From Diphasiastrum complanatum (taxonomy: Eukaryota > Streptophyta > Lycopodiopsida > Lycopodiales > Lycopodiaceae), in contig CM055110.1 of the NCBI GenBank assembly GCA_029204225.1, positions 33,439,874 through 33,503,873 of the forward strand: a stretch of DNA of 64,000 nucleotides, in the 5' to 3' direction. Below, piece after piece: positions 20,139 to 32,464 of the stretch. Both the position numbers and the translations under genes were made by a program. The notes beneath the pieces are model-generated. The model ran no database searches. It saw nothing but the letters and a program-made list of their open reading frames with translations, and was not told where the DNA came from. Position 1 is the stretch's first letter, and every line of letters begins with the position of its first letter.

Positions 20139-20882
20139 TTACCTAAGGTTACCATGCATTTTGATCCATCTAAGTAAAAAATTTTCATCAATCTTGAGCT
20201 AGAAGTTGTCAAGGCCCATTTTCCTAGCTATCTTGTTCAATCTTGGATCAAAAGAGATCAAAAGGACATTGATTGGGTCTGACCTGATACTGTATGGAAT
20301 CAGGTGCTCAGACACGTGTGAGGAACATCCAATTTCAGTTTGGAAGTTCTCTCTCATGTTTGATCCATTTATCTTGCTTGATAGCTTGTTTTACAACTAT
20401 TTTTGTCTAGTTTCTGTTGCAATGAGTTTCATTCCATTTGGTTGAGCCAATCAAAAGTTATAAGCTTTTGAAGAGGGTTAGGTAGGGCACCTAGACCTGG
20501 GTGGACACATTTGGTTTGGTCAAGAGATTGCTTGGTTGATCCAAAATCACAATTGTATGCTTGCCAATCTCATCTATATGTGATCTAGGCATTGTTTTGA
20601 GATCTTAGCCATTTTGTTTCATGCAATATCATTGTATTTGAGTCAAATTTGGTTTCTTAGTGTATTTCACACGTGCTAAGAGTGTTAGATCCTAACTTTG
20701 CCTATACTCCATGATTTGATGTGAAATAGATCTTATTTTAGAGAGATTTGAGTAGCTAGTGAGAATCAATTCACAAATTGTTGTAAGATCTTTCATAGGA
20801 GGAGATAGTACTCAATTATTGGATCCTATTGAAAGTGTGTAACAACATTTATTGTTCATCATTTGAGTTTTCTTCACTTCAA

Positions 20883-23800
20883 ATGTCTTCAATGGGTTCA
20901 TCCTTCTTGGAACCAAGTGAAAGATTGACCACATCAAATTATTCAATTTGGAAAATGAGGATGGAGTCCATCTTGATCCTTCAAGACGTGATGGACATAG
21001 TTCTTGGCCTTGAAGAAGAATCACAAGTTCTTCAAGAGGTTCAAAAATACAAAAAGAGAGCTAGGATGGCTCTCCACTACATTAAGATGAATGTCTCTAA
21101 TGAGATATTGAGGGAGATAGGTACTTGTACAACAGCCAAAGAAGCTTGGGATTGTCTCAAGACTATCTATGAGGCTAAGAATACCTCTAGGCTTCTCACT
21201 CTTAGGAATCAAATCTTTCAAAGTAGCCAAAAGAGTGATGAGAGTGCATCTAGTTATGTTTTGAGAGTAAAAGATATTCATAGAGAGCTTGCTTGCATTG
21301 GTGATTCCATCAATCAAAATGAGCTAGTTCAAGTCATTCTCAATGGCTTGAGAAGTGAATTTGATAACCTTGTCCAATCCTATGCCATTAAGGAGGAGCT
21401 ACCAAGTTTGGAGGCTCTCCAAAGTGTGCTAATTTCAGAAGAATCAAGACAAGAGTACAAGCTCTTGAGGATGGACAAGCTTTCTCTCACTCATAATGAT
21501 GGCAAAGCTCTCTTTGCCAAGGATAAGCACAAAGAGAGGAGCAAGAACCAACATCAACAATCCTCAAGCAAGGACAAAGTCAAATCCAAAGTCAAAGATG
21601 AGGAGGAATATGATTCCTCTAATGCTTCATCATCCAAGCTCAAGAAGAAGAAGAAGATCAAGTGCTTTTATTGTGGCAAGAAAGGTCATTATGCCACCAA
21701 TTGCTTCAAAAAGAAGAATCAACTCAAGCAAGCCAATATTACCAATGAGAAGGAAGACACTATTGCAAGTGATGGAGAGGGATCTCTTATGGTCTCTAGT
21801 TTCTCATCTACTCCTTTCAAGAAGGACGGCTTATGGTATATTGATAGTGGAGCCTCTTCAAATATGTGTAGCTCCAAGGACTCTTTCTCTTCTATTGCAC
21901 CTTATGATGGAGTGAAGAAATCAATATACACTACAAATGATTTTGAATGTCCTATTGAAGGCATAGGGAACACTCCCTTGAAGCTTGCATCCTCTAAAGT
22001 TCTTTCTCTCTCTAGAGTTCTTTATGTACCTAAGCTTACCAAGAATCTTATTAGTGTTGTCCAATTGCTTGATAATGGCCTTGATGTAAAATTCAATGTT
22101 GATACTTGCACTATCAAGAAGAATGATGAGATACTTGCATTAGGATCTAGATTTGGTGGCATCTAAAAACTAGATCCAAATGAGTATGTGAATGCTTGTA
22201 ATGTTGCTCTTGTGAACAAGCTCTCTATGGAGGAATTATGGCATAGGAGGTTGGGACATCCCAACTACAAATCCATGCTCTCTATGATCAAAGAATCCAA
22301 AGCTATTGGCTTGCCAAAGTCATTCTCCAAGAAGATCAAGCCTTGTGAGGCTTGTGCTATTGCTAAATCTCATAAAAAGCCATTTACAAGATCTTCTATG
22401 AAAAGCAAGCATCCTTTGGAGTTAATCCACTCGGATGTGCATTTCTCATCAACTACAAGCAAGGGAGGAGCCACTTGTTTTGTTACTCTCATTGATGATT
22501 ACACAAGATTCACTTGGATATATCTTCTTGCTTCAAAATCTATGGTGTTTGATCATTTCCTTATTTTCAAAGCTTATGTAGGGAAGCAATTCTCATTCAA
22601 GATTAAAGCTCTTAGAAGTGATGGAGGTGGTGAATATATCTCCAATAAATTTCAATATTTTTGTGAGCTTGAAGGTATTAAGAGAGAGTTTTCTTTTGCC
22701 TACTCTCCATCTCAAAATGGAGTGGTCGAGAGAAAGAATAGATCTCTATGTGAATGTGCAACATCTATGAGAATTGAGACATCTTTGCCCAAAGATTTTT
22801 GGGGAGAAGCCATTAATTGTGCAAATTATCTTTGCAATAGGCTCCCACATATAGCTCTTGGAGGAAAGTCACCATATGAAATCTTATTTTTGAAGAAGCC
22901 TAAGGTCGATCACCTTAGAGTTTTTGGATGCTTATGCTTTGTCCATATTCTCTTGGAAACAAGGAAGAAGGAAGATCCTAGTGCATGCAAAGGGATCATG
23001 GTTGGATACTCATCCACCAAGAAGGCCTATAGAGTCTTTGTACTCTCTACTTCTCAAGTTATTGAAAGTAGAGATGTTGTCTTCCATGAAGATCAACACT
23101 CATCTTTTGAAGAGGCCGAGATCAAGAAGTCTATGGATGCATCACCAATTGTTGATTTGAAGACAATCATGATGTGATGGGGTCGAGATTTGAAGAAGAC
23201 TCTCCTCGTACTTTCTCACCAAGAAGGTCCATGAGAGATAGATCCAAGCCTAAGAGGCTCTCATATGCTGACAAAGGCAAACAAGTGGATCTTGATTCCA
23301 CTAATTATGTTTTTTATGTCTCTCATGAAGAGCCAAAGAATGTACAAGAGGCACTCAATACCAAGGAGTGGTATGATGCCATGAAGCAAGAGTATGATGC
23401 ATTGATCACCAGCAGTACTTGGGAGCTTGTGGAGCCTCCATCCAACAAGCATGTGATTGGTTGCAAGTGGGTATTTCGGATCAAGTTCAATCATGATGGC
23501 ACCATCAACAAGCATAAAGCAAGATTATGTGCCAAAGGATTTGCTCAAATCCATGGTCTTGATTATGAGGAGACCTTTGCACCCGTTGCAAAGATGGTGA
23601 CAATAAGAATTCTTATTTCTCTTGCTTATTTTTTCAATTGGAAGGTGTTCCAATTAGATATATCCAATGCTTTTTTAAATGGTTATCTTGAGGAGGAGAT
23701 CTATATGGAACAACCTCAAGGATTCATCAAGGATGAGTCCAAAGTGTGCTTGCTCTTCAAAAGTCTTTATGGACTCAATCAAGCACCAAGATCATGGTAT

Positions 23801-24865
23801 TCAAGACTTAACTCTTTTCTTATCTCACTAGGATTTACTCTTAGTGACTATGATCCTTCCATGTATCTAAAGTTTGTTGATAGCAATATTGTCATTCTTC
23901 TAATTTATGTTGATGACATTATTCTTTGTGGAAGTTGTATCAAGCTAGTTGATGAAACCAAGCTAGCACTTGGATGTGAGTTTAAAATGCAAGATCTAGG
24001 AGAGATACATTACATCCTAGGCCTAGAAATTGATTTTTATGAAAATCATGTCTTTATATGCCAATCTAGATATGCTCACTCTATGTTGAAAAAATGCCAT
24101 ATGGAAAAGAGCATATATACTCCAATGGAGCAAATTGTAAAAGATCCTAATAAAGGTGATGAAAGATCCTTTGAGGACATCACACTTTTTAGGAGTCTTG
24201 TAGGCTCCTTGATTTGGCTTACCATTACTAGGCCCGATCTTAGTTTTTGTGTGCACAAATTGAGTCAATTTATGGAAGATCCTAAGATCCATCATTGGAA
24301 GATGGCCAAGAGGATTCTAAGATATGTATCTTCATCTTGTGATTATGGTCTACTCTATAAAAGTGAAGATCTATCCATTATTGGCTACTCGGATTCAGAC
24401 TTTGCAAGTGACAAGATGGATCGAAAGTCTATTAGTGCATACACTATCTTTCTTGGAGGCAATCTAATATCTTGGCTTTCAAAAAAGCAAGATACTATAT
24501 CTCTCTCTTCATGTGCGGCCGAGTACAAAGCACTCACTACAACTACCAAAGAAGTGCTTTGGATCAAGAGGTTATTAATGGAACTAAAGTGCATCAAGGA
24601 GGATGATCTACCAATGATCAAGTGTGATAACATCTCGGCCCAAGCTCTTGCCAATAATCCCATATTTCATGCAAGAATCAAGCACATAGAAGTGGCACAC
24701 CATTTTGTGAGAGAAAAGCTTATTGGAGGAGAAATCTATTTGGAGCATGTCAACTCGTCCTCTTGTATTGCCGATCTACTCACCAAGCCTTTGAGCAAAA
24801 GTGCTTTCATCAAGCATAGATCTAATCTTGGAGTTATATCAAGATCAATGCTCAAATCTTCATAG
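20883..24865 (+). pseudogene. gag-pol of element C: one nonsense codon, one shared frame break
   Basis: Start MSSMGSSFLEPSERL (20883), matching the gag start of B. Zinc knuckle CFYCGKKGHYATNC (about 21666), protease WYIDSGASS (about 21834). A TAA at 22164-22166 replaces the tyrosine codon found in D. Same frame resumes: LWHRRLGHPNYK, integrase HSDVHFSS, LIDDYTRF, LRSDGGGEY, QNGVVERKNR, ending at TGA 23175-23177. RT-RNase H then lies in another frame (ATG at 23177, overlapping in TGATG) to 24865: [46 protein letters not shown]. Element F reads through the same place in one frame, so the break is derived. Confidence 0.93.
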
Positions 24866-24883
24866 ATAATTTTTTAGGAGGAG

Positions 24884-25620
24884 TGTGAAGAATTGAAAAA
24901 GATTATCTATGTTAGATATAGGGGTCTTATGTTTTTTACATCAAGCATCTAGGTATAGGATGTTGATAGGAATAAATTTGGCATAGATGGCAAATTATGC
25001 ATTTCCACTTGTAATGCCACTATTGAGCCAAAATAGAGTAAGAGGCTAAACACTTGCTAATTAGAGTGTAGACAAGTGTAAAGTTTTTGTTTGATGAATT
25101 CCAAGAGGTCCAATAGGATTTAGAGGTGGAACCTTGTGAGGTCCAATAGGAAATTGAGGTGTGCTTGAATATAGTCCAATAGAATTAAGAGGTGCATAGA
25201 TCAATGATCCAATAGGATCAAGAGGTGACAAAATATGGTCCAATCATAGTTAAGCATAGTGGTAGCTCGTGGACCTACTAGTATCATTGTACTCCTCATT
25301 TTGAATGCAATTGATTTGGTGATTTCATGGATTTTGTGAGTTATTGGATTTCTAGCTTTCTCTCTCTACCCGAGAGCTCATGATGCATTTTCTCTCTCTA
25401 CCCGAGGAGAGCAGCTTGTTTTTACTAAAATTATTTTTTGAATACTTCCCACACGTGTGAGTGAGAGTTTGAAGTAATTGAATGCATGTAGTAGTGTGTT
25501 TTTGCCATAGGATTCAAGATTGATCTTGAATCTCAATCTAGTCTTGATCTTGGTGCATCTACACACCTTAGGAGATCACAAGTACATGTAGTGGACAGTC
25601 CACACGTGTGAAATTCAACA
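24884..25620 (+). repeat. 3' LTR of element C
   Basis: 737 bp, TGTGAAGAATTG...AATTCAACA, preceded by the polypurine tract TTAGGAGGAG. Ends with CACACGTGTG 10 bp from the edge. Confidence 0.95.
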
Positions 25621-26646
25621 ATTTTGATGGGTTTTATGGCCTGCCTTAGCTCCGTGAGGACAAAGGTGGACCAGTTGAGGGTACTACAGAGGGGCCAGAG
25701 AATTTCTTATAGGATTCCATGATTTGGCTCAGAAGGTTAGATTGGATGCGATCCTTGGGTAAGATCAAAATGACTAGAAAGTTATTGAGCAGAGAGGCAG
25801 CGGATTGAATGACGAGGTTATTGATAGCCTCTATGAAATAACTATTGTTAGTCTTTGTTTGTGTGTCAGGGCCGAGTGGAGTTATAAATGGTTGGATGAG
25901 AGTTGTGGCACCTCGATGAGAGGATTTTTGGCTTCTATCTGTGACAATTCCTATTGTTGCTAGTGAGTCAGCTTTGATGGGCACTCGGTTACTATACTGT
26001 ACGTAGAAGCGCTTGTCCCACGTGGTGTAGGCCATGAAGACTAAGTGTATGTTAAGAGCGATAGAGAAAATCTATGGGTAAATGTCCATGGCTTGGAGGA
26101 GAGATCCAGTTGCCTGGACCCATGGCGTGACCAAGGAGTCTGAGGAAGTGGCATGATCTGCATTTCAATAGGTACATCTTGTTAGATTATTCTCCTACTA
26201 ATCGACTAATCAACATTTTAATCTTCATCCAACTCATTATCTAGACCTGTAGTTTTCTTCGTGTTTCTACACAGTCTGCATAACTACTCGGGAATCCCTC
26301 ACAGGTGGATTTGACTTATAAATGTTCGAGCATGGTTCAACAAATATTTTGTTGAGGCAATGATAGTTTATTGTGGATGCCAGTTCACTATCCATTATGA
26401 TTGACGACCTAATTAGTTGTCCTACTATTGGATGTTGTTGTATTTTGCTTAGTATATAGAGCTGTTCATATTCCTATTGTTTTAAAAGGCATTGAAATGC
26501 GATCAATAGATCAGCAAGTATTGAATAGCTAGCTCACTCTCTCTCTCTCTCTCTCTCAAGCCTGCAAACTTGAATACTCCTGAGCATTCTAGCTCACTTC
26601 TTAGAGTTGTTTAGAGATTGTTATTGCGCTTACTGCTTATCAACAT
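25621..26646 (-). other. Unclassified stretch with a 129-codon minus-strand open frame
   Basis: The open frame at 26035-25646 has no recognisable motif. Ser, Ile and Asn are common, and there is no signal peptide or zinc ligand pattern. It abuts the right end of element C. 26040-26530 holds nothing I recognise. A short (CT)n lies at about 26533-26559. Confidence 0.4.
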
Positions 26647-27081
26647 TGCCCTTAATTCAAACTTTCATTTTAGCCATTCAGAAATAGCTTAGAATATGCG
26701 GCTTCGATTTGCAACTTATTGTACTCATTTACTTCTATTTTGCTTTCAAACTAAATCAATACTATCTTTTATTTTGTTCAGATTTGTCTCAGAATGTATG
26801 CGTTTTTGTAGTTCTTCACAACTAATTATTTGTCTGATAATTCAATGCATTATTGTTTGGCTACGTAATCATTGTAGTACTAATGATTTCAAAGTTAGAA
26901 CTATAAGACCGAACATGATTTCTAAAACTATTGTTTTGTTTGAAATTAATAGGCGTAGTTATGCATGAAGAAAGAGGAAGATAGTCTATTTCGTTGTGCA
27001 TGATAAGTTTTCTTTCTTGTCGTTCGAATTCTTTTGATTCAAATCTTATTTGACCTATCTTTCATACACATCTTTCCAATA
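26647..27081 (+). repeat. 5' LTR of element H
   Basis: Matches 29687-30141 from TTAATTC through CTTTCCAA(T/C)A, with many substitutions. Lacks the CACACGTGTG palindrome found in the other families. Confidence 0.85.
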
Positions 27082-27254
27082 TGGTATCAGAGCATTGATT
27101 CTTCAAGGCCTAATACTCTTATACTTGATATCTTTTGCGATATCAAATTATTCTTCAGTTCAAATCAATTTGTTTCGGTATCAGAGAATTGATTTCCACA
27201 TCATTGTATCTTTTTCTTAACAAAAATCAAATTATCGACAGTCGAAAGTTCCAG

Positions 27255-29686
27255 ATGAATTCTCAAAGTAAATCTAGTCTTATCGCAGACAAGATGAATG
27301 GATCCAATTACCATTTATGGAAATTTAAGATGAAGACCTTTCTAATCGCCAACGAGTTGGATGTTGTTACAGGTATCGAAGTGAAGCCTGAAGACGACAC
27401 AGTCGACTCAAAATGAAAATCAAAGGATTAAAAGCTTTCATGCTTATTATCCTCAACATATGACATACTCAAATTGGCCACATAGCTGAAGCCAAAACTT
27501 CGAAAGAAGTTTGGGACATCCTGAGCTCAATATATGATATGAGAGACGTAACTACCAAGTTACATTTTCGAAGGAAATTCTTCACACTCAAGATGTCGAA
27601 CAATGATTCTCTTCAGAATCATATTAACCAGTTTAAGAATCTCTTGCAACATATGGTCGTTGTCAGATCAATGATAGACGATCAAGATGCAATTATAATA
27701 TCGCTTTCAAGCTTGCCCTCTACATATGAGAACTGGGTGATGATCATCATGACACACTAGGATTTAACTCTTACCAGAGTTATCACTATGTTGCTGCAAG
27801 AAGATAATCGAAGAAGTCGAGACACTTCATCTACCTCTTCATCTCATGCTCTATATGTCAACAAGGGCTCGAAACGACATAAGCATAAAAGCTCTAAGCA
27901 GTCTTCATCGAATCAGAAACAGTCTCAAGTCAAGAACAATCATCAAATCCAAATTCATCGAAGAAGAAGATATTTTATAGGTATTGCAAGTGCAATAACC
28001 ATGAGATCCAGGATTGCCAAATTCTCAAAGCAAAGAATGTAGCCAAGCAACCAGGTCAACAAGCAAATAGAGTTACAACATCTCCTGAAGTCGAAATGGA
28101 TGAAGGCACTTTTATGGTCAAAGACAAATATGTGAATTTGGATGATTCGTGGTTTTTGGATTCTGGAGCTACACAACATACGACCAATCATCGTGAGAAT
28201 TTTCATTCCTATACGCCTTACAGCACAAAGAAGTATGTTCATCTTGGTGATGATAGTACTCACACTATCAAAGGTGAAGGTACTATAAGATTACGATTCT
28301 AGCATAATTAATTCAAACTACTGTCAAAAGTCTTGTATGTTTCTAAACTCTACACAAATCTGTTATCAATAAGCAGAATTACAGATTTAGGTCATAAGGT
28401 GGAGTTTGAGTTTGATCAATACAAAATTATCGAAAGGAGTAATAAGATCCTTACACTCGGCAAGAGGCATGGATACTTATATAGATTGGCACATTGTTAT
28501 TTTGATTCCAGTCAAGCCTTGAAAATCTCTGTTCTTGTCAATAAAGCATTACTATGGCATCATCGCTTAGGACACTTGAATTATGCATCTGTATCGAACA
28601 TGTCCCAACAATCCCCAGCACTTGGTCTCGACTATCCTTCTGGTAAAGTTGATCTCCCTATCTGCCATAGCTGCATCCTTGAAAAGCAGACTAGGATTCC
28701 TTTTAGATTGAGTCATACGCATACAGCAAAAGTTCTGTTAGATATTGTTCATTCAAATATATGTGGACCTATGAAAACTCCTTCATTGCTAGATACAAAG
28801 TATTTCATTACTTTTATCGACGAATTCCTTCGAAGAACAGCTGTTTATTTCATCAAGCAGAAATCAGAAGTTTTTATTAAGTTCAGACAATTCAAAGAGC
28901 ATGTAGAAAATTAGACTGGTAAAGAATCAATGCACTGAGGTCCAACAATGGGGGAGAATAAATATCCATCAAATTCAAGGAATACTGCTTCAACAATGGC
29001 ATTGAGCAACAAAACATTACCTCCTATTTGCCTCATTCAAATGATCTTACTGAGAGAAAGAACAGAATCTTACTCAAATCGACAAAGTACATGTTATCAC
29101 ATGCGACACTTCCGAAGTCCTTTTGGACTGAAGTTGTTTCAACAGCAACATATATTCAAAATAGATGTCCTATTAAAGGTCTCTCAAACAAACGCCATTC
29201 GAAGTTTGGACACGTACCAAACCTTTTTTATCAAATTTAAAAAAATTTGAATGTACTACTTATGTGCAGATTTCTCATGATCTCAAAAAGAAGCTTGACT
29301 TCCAGAGTATCAAATGTATTTTCATCAGCTACACTACTTCAGATCAAGCCTACAAGTTGTTCGATCCCATCGAGTCGAAGATATTCACAAGCCGAGATGT
29401 CATCTTCATCGAAGATCAATTTATCGACCTCAAAGGAAAAGACAAAGCCCATTTAGCCAACTTGTCTGACTCTGATCGACATAGTGAACTACAAGGTCCC
29501 TCAGTCAACTATTCTCATTGAAGATCCAAGTTCATCTACTTCCGACGAACAACATATTAACGGTGAATCTGAAGAAGATGATGTCGCAATTCAGTAACTA
29601 CAGTATGATGGAAATAATCAACTTCCTCCATTTCTCAGAAGATCATCAAGGACTAGCAGACCACCTACGAGGTATATCGACGAGTC
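27255..29686 (+). pseudogene. gag-protease-integrase remnant of element H
   Basis: Gag starts MNSQSKSSLIADKMNGSNYH (27255) and is broken at once by a stop and frame changes. Then an IDDQDAIIISLSSLP gag segment, a degenerate zinc knuckle (CKCNNHEIQDC), protease WFLDSGATQHTT (about 28150), GAG-pre-integrase LLWHHRLGHLNY, integrase IVHSNICGP and FITFIDEF, and a broken QQ/TERKNR stretch. The RRSSRTSRPPTRY linker that normally precedes RT is followed within about 20 bp by the 3' LTR. At least five frame disruptions. Confidence 0.88.
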
Positions 29687-30141
29687 TGCTTAATTCAGAC
29701 TTTCATTTTAGCCACTCAAAAATAGCTTAGAATACGTGGCTTTGATTCGCAGCTTATTGTACTCATTTACTTCTATTTTGTTTTTATATTGAATCAATAC
29801 TATCTTTTATTGCATTCAGGTTCATCTCAGAATGTATGCGTTTCTGTAGTTCTTTGTGACTAATTATTTGTCTGATAACTCAATGCATTATTGTTTGGCT
29901 ATGTAATCACTGTAGTATTGATGACTTCAAAGTTAGTTAATATAATATCGAACGTAATTTCTATCACTATTGTTTTGTTCAAAATTGATAGGCGTAGTCA
30001 TGCATGAAGAAAGATGAAGATAGTCTATTCAGTTGTGCACGATAAGTTTTCTTTCTTGTCATTCGAATTCTTTTTATTAGAATCTTATTCGACCTTATTT
30101 GAATCTTGTTTGACCTATCTTTCATACACCTCTTTCCAACA
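29687..30141 (+). repeat. 3' LTR of element H
   Basis: 455 bp, TGCTTAATTC...CTTTCCAACA. Longer than the 5' LTR by an internal duplication around 30085-30110. Confidence 0.85.
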
Positions 30142-30611
30142 CAGTTGACTATGCAAATAGAGTAATTTTACTGCCCTGAGTCAAATATTGGTGCTGTGAA
30201 GGTTGGTTCTGAGACCTTGATGCCCTGCAAATGTTCCATAGATTTTGCCTCTCTGAACCCTCGCAAACACTCAAATTTGATAATCTTTTCATCAAAAACT
30301 CTCATTTTTTAAAATCTCTGCGAGAGTTGGTTCCCAAAGGATCTAAACAAAATACATTTTTTTAGTATTTTTTGGTGATATCTTGAGATTCTCTGATTCC
30401 TGACTCTTGCAGGTTGGTCTACACTTGTATCCAGTTTAGATATAAATATAGAGAACTCTACGAGAGTTCTTATGAAGATTTGGTTTCTGATCCATTAGTT
30501 TAAGTGATTTTCACCCATATTTTGGTACTTTTACCTCCAGATCTATGCTTTAAATCTGCATTTTTTGAGGCTAAGTAGTATTTGATGATGATCTACCACC
30601 TTTTTTATCGA
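30142..30611. other. Unclassified sequence between H and the CACTA terminus
   Basis: No gene, terminal repeat or coding frame of note. Two related phrases, TGCGAGAGTTGG and TACGAGAGTTC, suggest an old short repeat. Confidence 0.5.
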
Positions 30612-31085
30612 CACTACAAGAAAATGTGACAAAAATTGCAGAAAAAAAATTCCACAATTTTTTTTGGGCGAAATTGCGGAAAAAATTTCGCAATTTATAC
30701 CGTATGGTAGAAACTGGAGAAAAATTGTCCGCAATTTCTACCATCATGGCAGAAATTGCATAAAAAATTGCAAAAGACTTTTGCAATTTTTGTTTTCATC
30801 ACAGAATTTGCGAAAAAAAATGTGAAAAAGATTTTTCACAATTTTTTAGTCGTGGCCAAAATTGCGAAAAATGTTTTTGCGGAAGAAATTGTAGAAAACA
30901 TTGAATAAAATTTTTCACAATTTCTCCCGTCGTAGTAAAAATTACAGACAAAATTGTGGAAACAAATTTATGCAATTTTTAGACCATGGCAGAAATTGCA
31001 AAAAATGTTTCAGCGATAGAAATTGCAAAAAAAGCTGTAGAAAGTTTTTTGCAATTTTTCTCATCGTGGTAAAAATTGCAGACAG
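30612..31085 (+). mobile_element. CACTA (En/Spm) transposon terminus with subterminal repeats
   Basis: Begins CACTACAAGAAAATGTGAC at 30612, the classic plant CACTA terminal motif. It is followed by about 450 bp packed with both orientations of a short motif around AAATTGCGAAAAA / TTTTTGCAATTTTT, as expected for subterminal transposase-binding repeats. The element is cut off at about 31085, where a 5'-truncated LTR of D begins. The opposite terminus is not seen. Confidence 0.85.
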
Positions 31086-31710
31086 AAATGCATTTTCACT
31101 TGTAATGCTACTATTGAGCCAAAATAGAGTAAGAGACTAAACTCGTGCCAATTAGAGTGCAGTCAAGTGTAATGCCTTTGTTTGATGAATTCTAAGAGGT
31201 CCAATAGGATTTAGAGGTGGAACCATGTGAGGTCCAATAGGAATTTGAGGTGTGTTTGAATATAGTCCAATAGAATTAAGAGGTGCATGGATCAATGGTC
31301 CAATAGGATTAAGAGGTCACAAAGTGTGGTCCAATCATAGTTAAGCATAGTGGTAGCTCGTGGATCTACTAGTATCATTGTACTTCTCATTTTTTATCTA
31401 ATTGATTTGGTGATTATGTGAATTTTGAGTGTTATTGGATTTCTAGATTTCTCTCTCTACCCGAGAGCTCATGATGGTTTTTCTCTCTCTACCCGCGGAG
31501 AGCAACTTGTTTTTACTTAGAATAATTTCTGAATACTTCCCACACGTGTGAGTGAGAGTTGGAAGTGATTGAATGCATGTAGCAGTGTGTTTTTGCCATA
31601 GGATCTAAGATTGATCTTGAATCTCAATCTAGTCTTGATCTTGGTGCATCTACACACCTTAGGAGATCACAAGTACATGTTGTGGACAATCCACACGTGT
31701 GAAATCAACA
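31086..31710 (+). repeat. 5' LTR of element D, truncated at its start
   Basis: Aligns with C LTR from ATGCATTT(T)CACTTGTAATG onward. Retains the CCAAT array and both palindromes (about 31541 and 31692). Confidence 0.9.
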
Positions 31711-32464
31711 TGGTATCAAAGCCTACCTAGGGTTACCATGCATTTTGATCCATTTAAGTGAAAACTATTCATCAATCTTGAGCTAGAAATTGTCAAGGTC
31801 CATTTTCCTAGCTATCTTGTTCAATTTTGGATCAAAAGAGATCAAAAGGACAGTGATTGGGTCTGACCTAGTATTGTATGGAATTAGGTGCTCAGACATG
31901 TGTGAGGAACATCCAATCTCAGTTTGGAAGTTCTCTCTCAGGCTTGATCCATTATTTGCTTGATAGCTTGTTTTGAAGCTATTTTTGTCTAGTTTTTGAT
32001 GCAATCAGTTTCATTCCATTTGGTTGAGCCAATCAAAAGTTATAAGCTTTTGAAGAGGGCTAGGTAGGGCACCTAGACCTGGGTGAACACATTTGTTTTG
32101 GTCAAGAGATTGCTTGTTTGATCCAAAATCACAGTTGAATGCTTACCAATCTCATCTACATGTGATCTAGGCACTGTTTTGAGATCTTAGCCATTTTGTT
32201 TCATGCAATATCATTGTATTTGAGTCAAATTTGGTTTCTTAGTGTATTTCACACGTGTTAAGAGTGTTTGATCCTAACTTTGCCTATACTCCATCATTTG
32301 ATGTGAAATAGATCTTGTTTTAGAGAGATTTGTGTAGCTAGTGAGAATCAATTCACAAATAGTTGCAAGATCTTTCATAGGAGGAGATAGTACTCTATTA
32401 CTGGATCCTATTGAGACTGTGTAGCAACATTTATTGTTCATCATTTAAGTTTTCTTCATTTCAA

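Larger units (their letters stand above)
19390..25620 (+). mobile_element. Ty1/copia element C, full length, defective
   Basis: LTRs of 737 bp at 19390-20126 and 24884-25620, differing at roughly 20 sites by eye (about 2-3 percent). Flanks ATTCT (19385-19389) and ATTTT (25621-25625) are a target duplication with one change. It has a primer site, a long leader of about 750 bp, and a gag-pol broken by one nonsense codon and one frame change. Close relatives are D (31086-37199) and E (minus, 49411-60630). Confidence 0.95.
26647..30141 (+). mobile_element. Ty1/copia element H, internally deleted
   Basis: LTRs at 26647-27081 (435 bp) and 29687-30141 (455 bp). The size difference is a local duplication of TCTTATTCGACCT-like sequence. 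The primer site TGGTATCAGAGC is at 27082. The interior is only 2.6 kb and ends after the integrase C-terminal domain; RT and RNase H are absent. I see no convincing 5-bp target duplication. Confidence 0.88.

Noticed and set aside
26696-26968. 90-codon open frame as a gene
   Set aside because: It lies fully inside the 5' LTR of element H, and its counterpart in the 3' LTR is not kept open.
30571-30786. Overlapping minus-strand open frames at the CACTA terminus
   Set aside because: Composed of the subterminal repeat motif; low-complexity Phe/Asn/Ile product, so not a gene.
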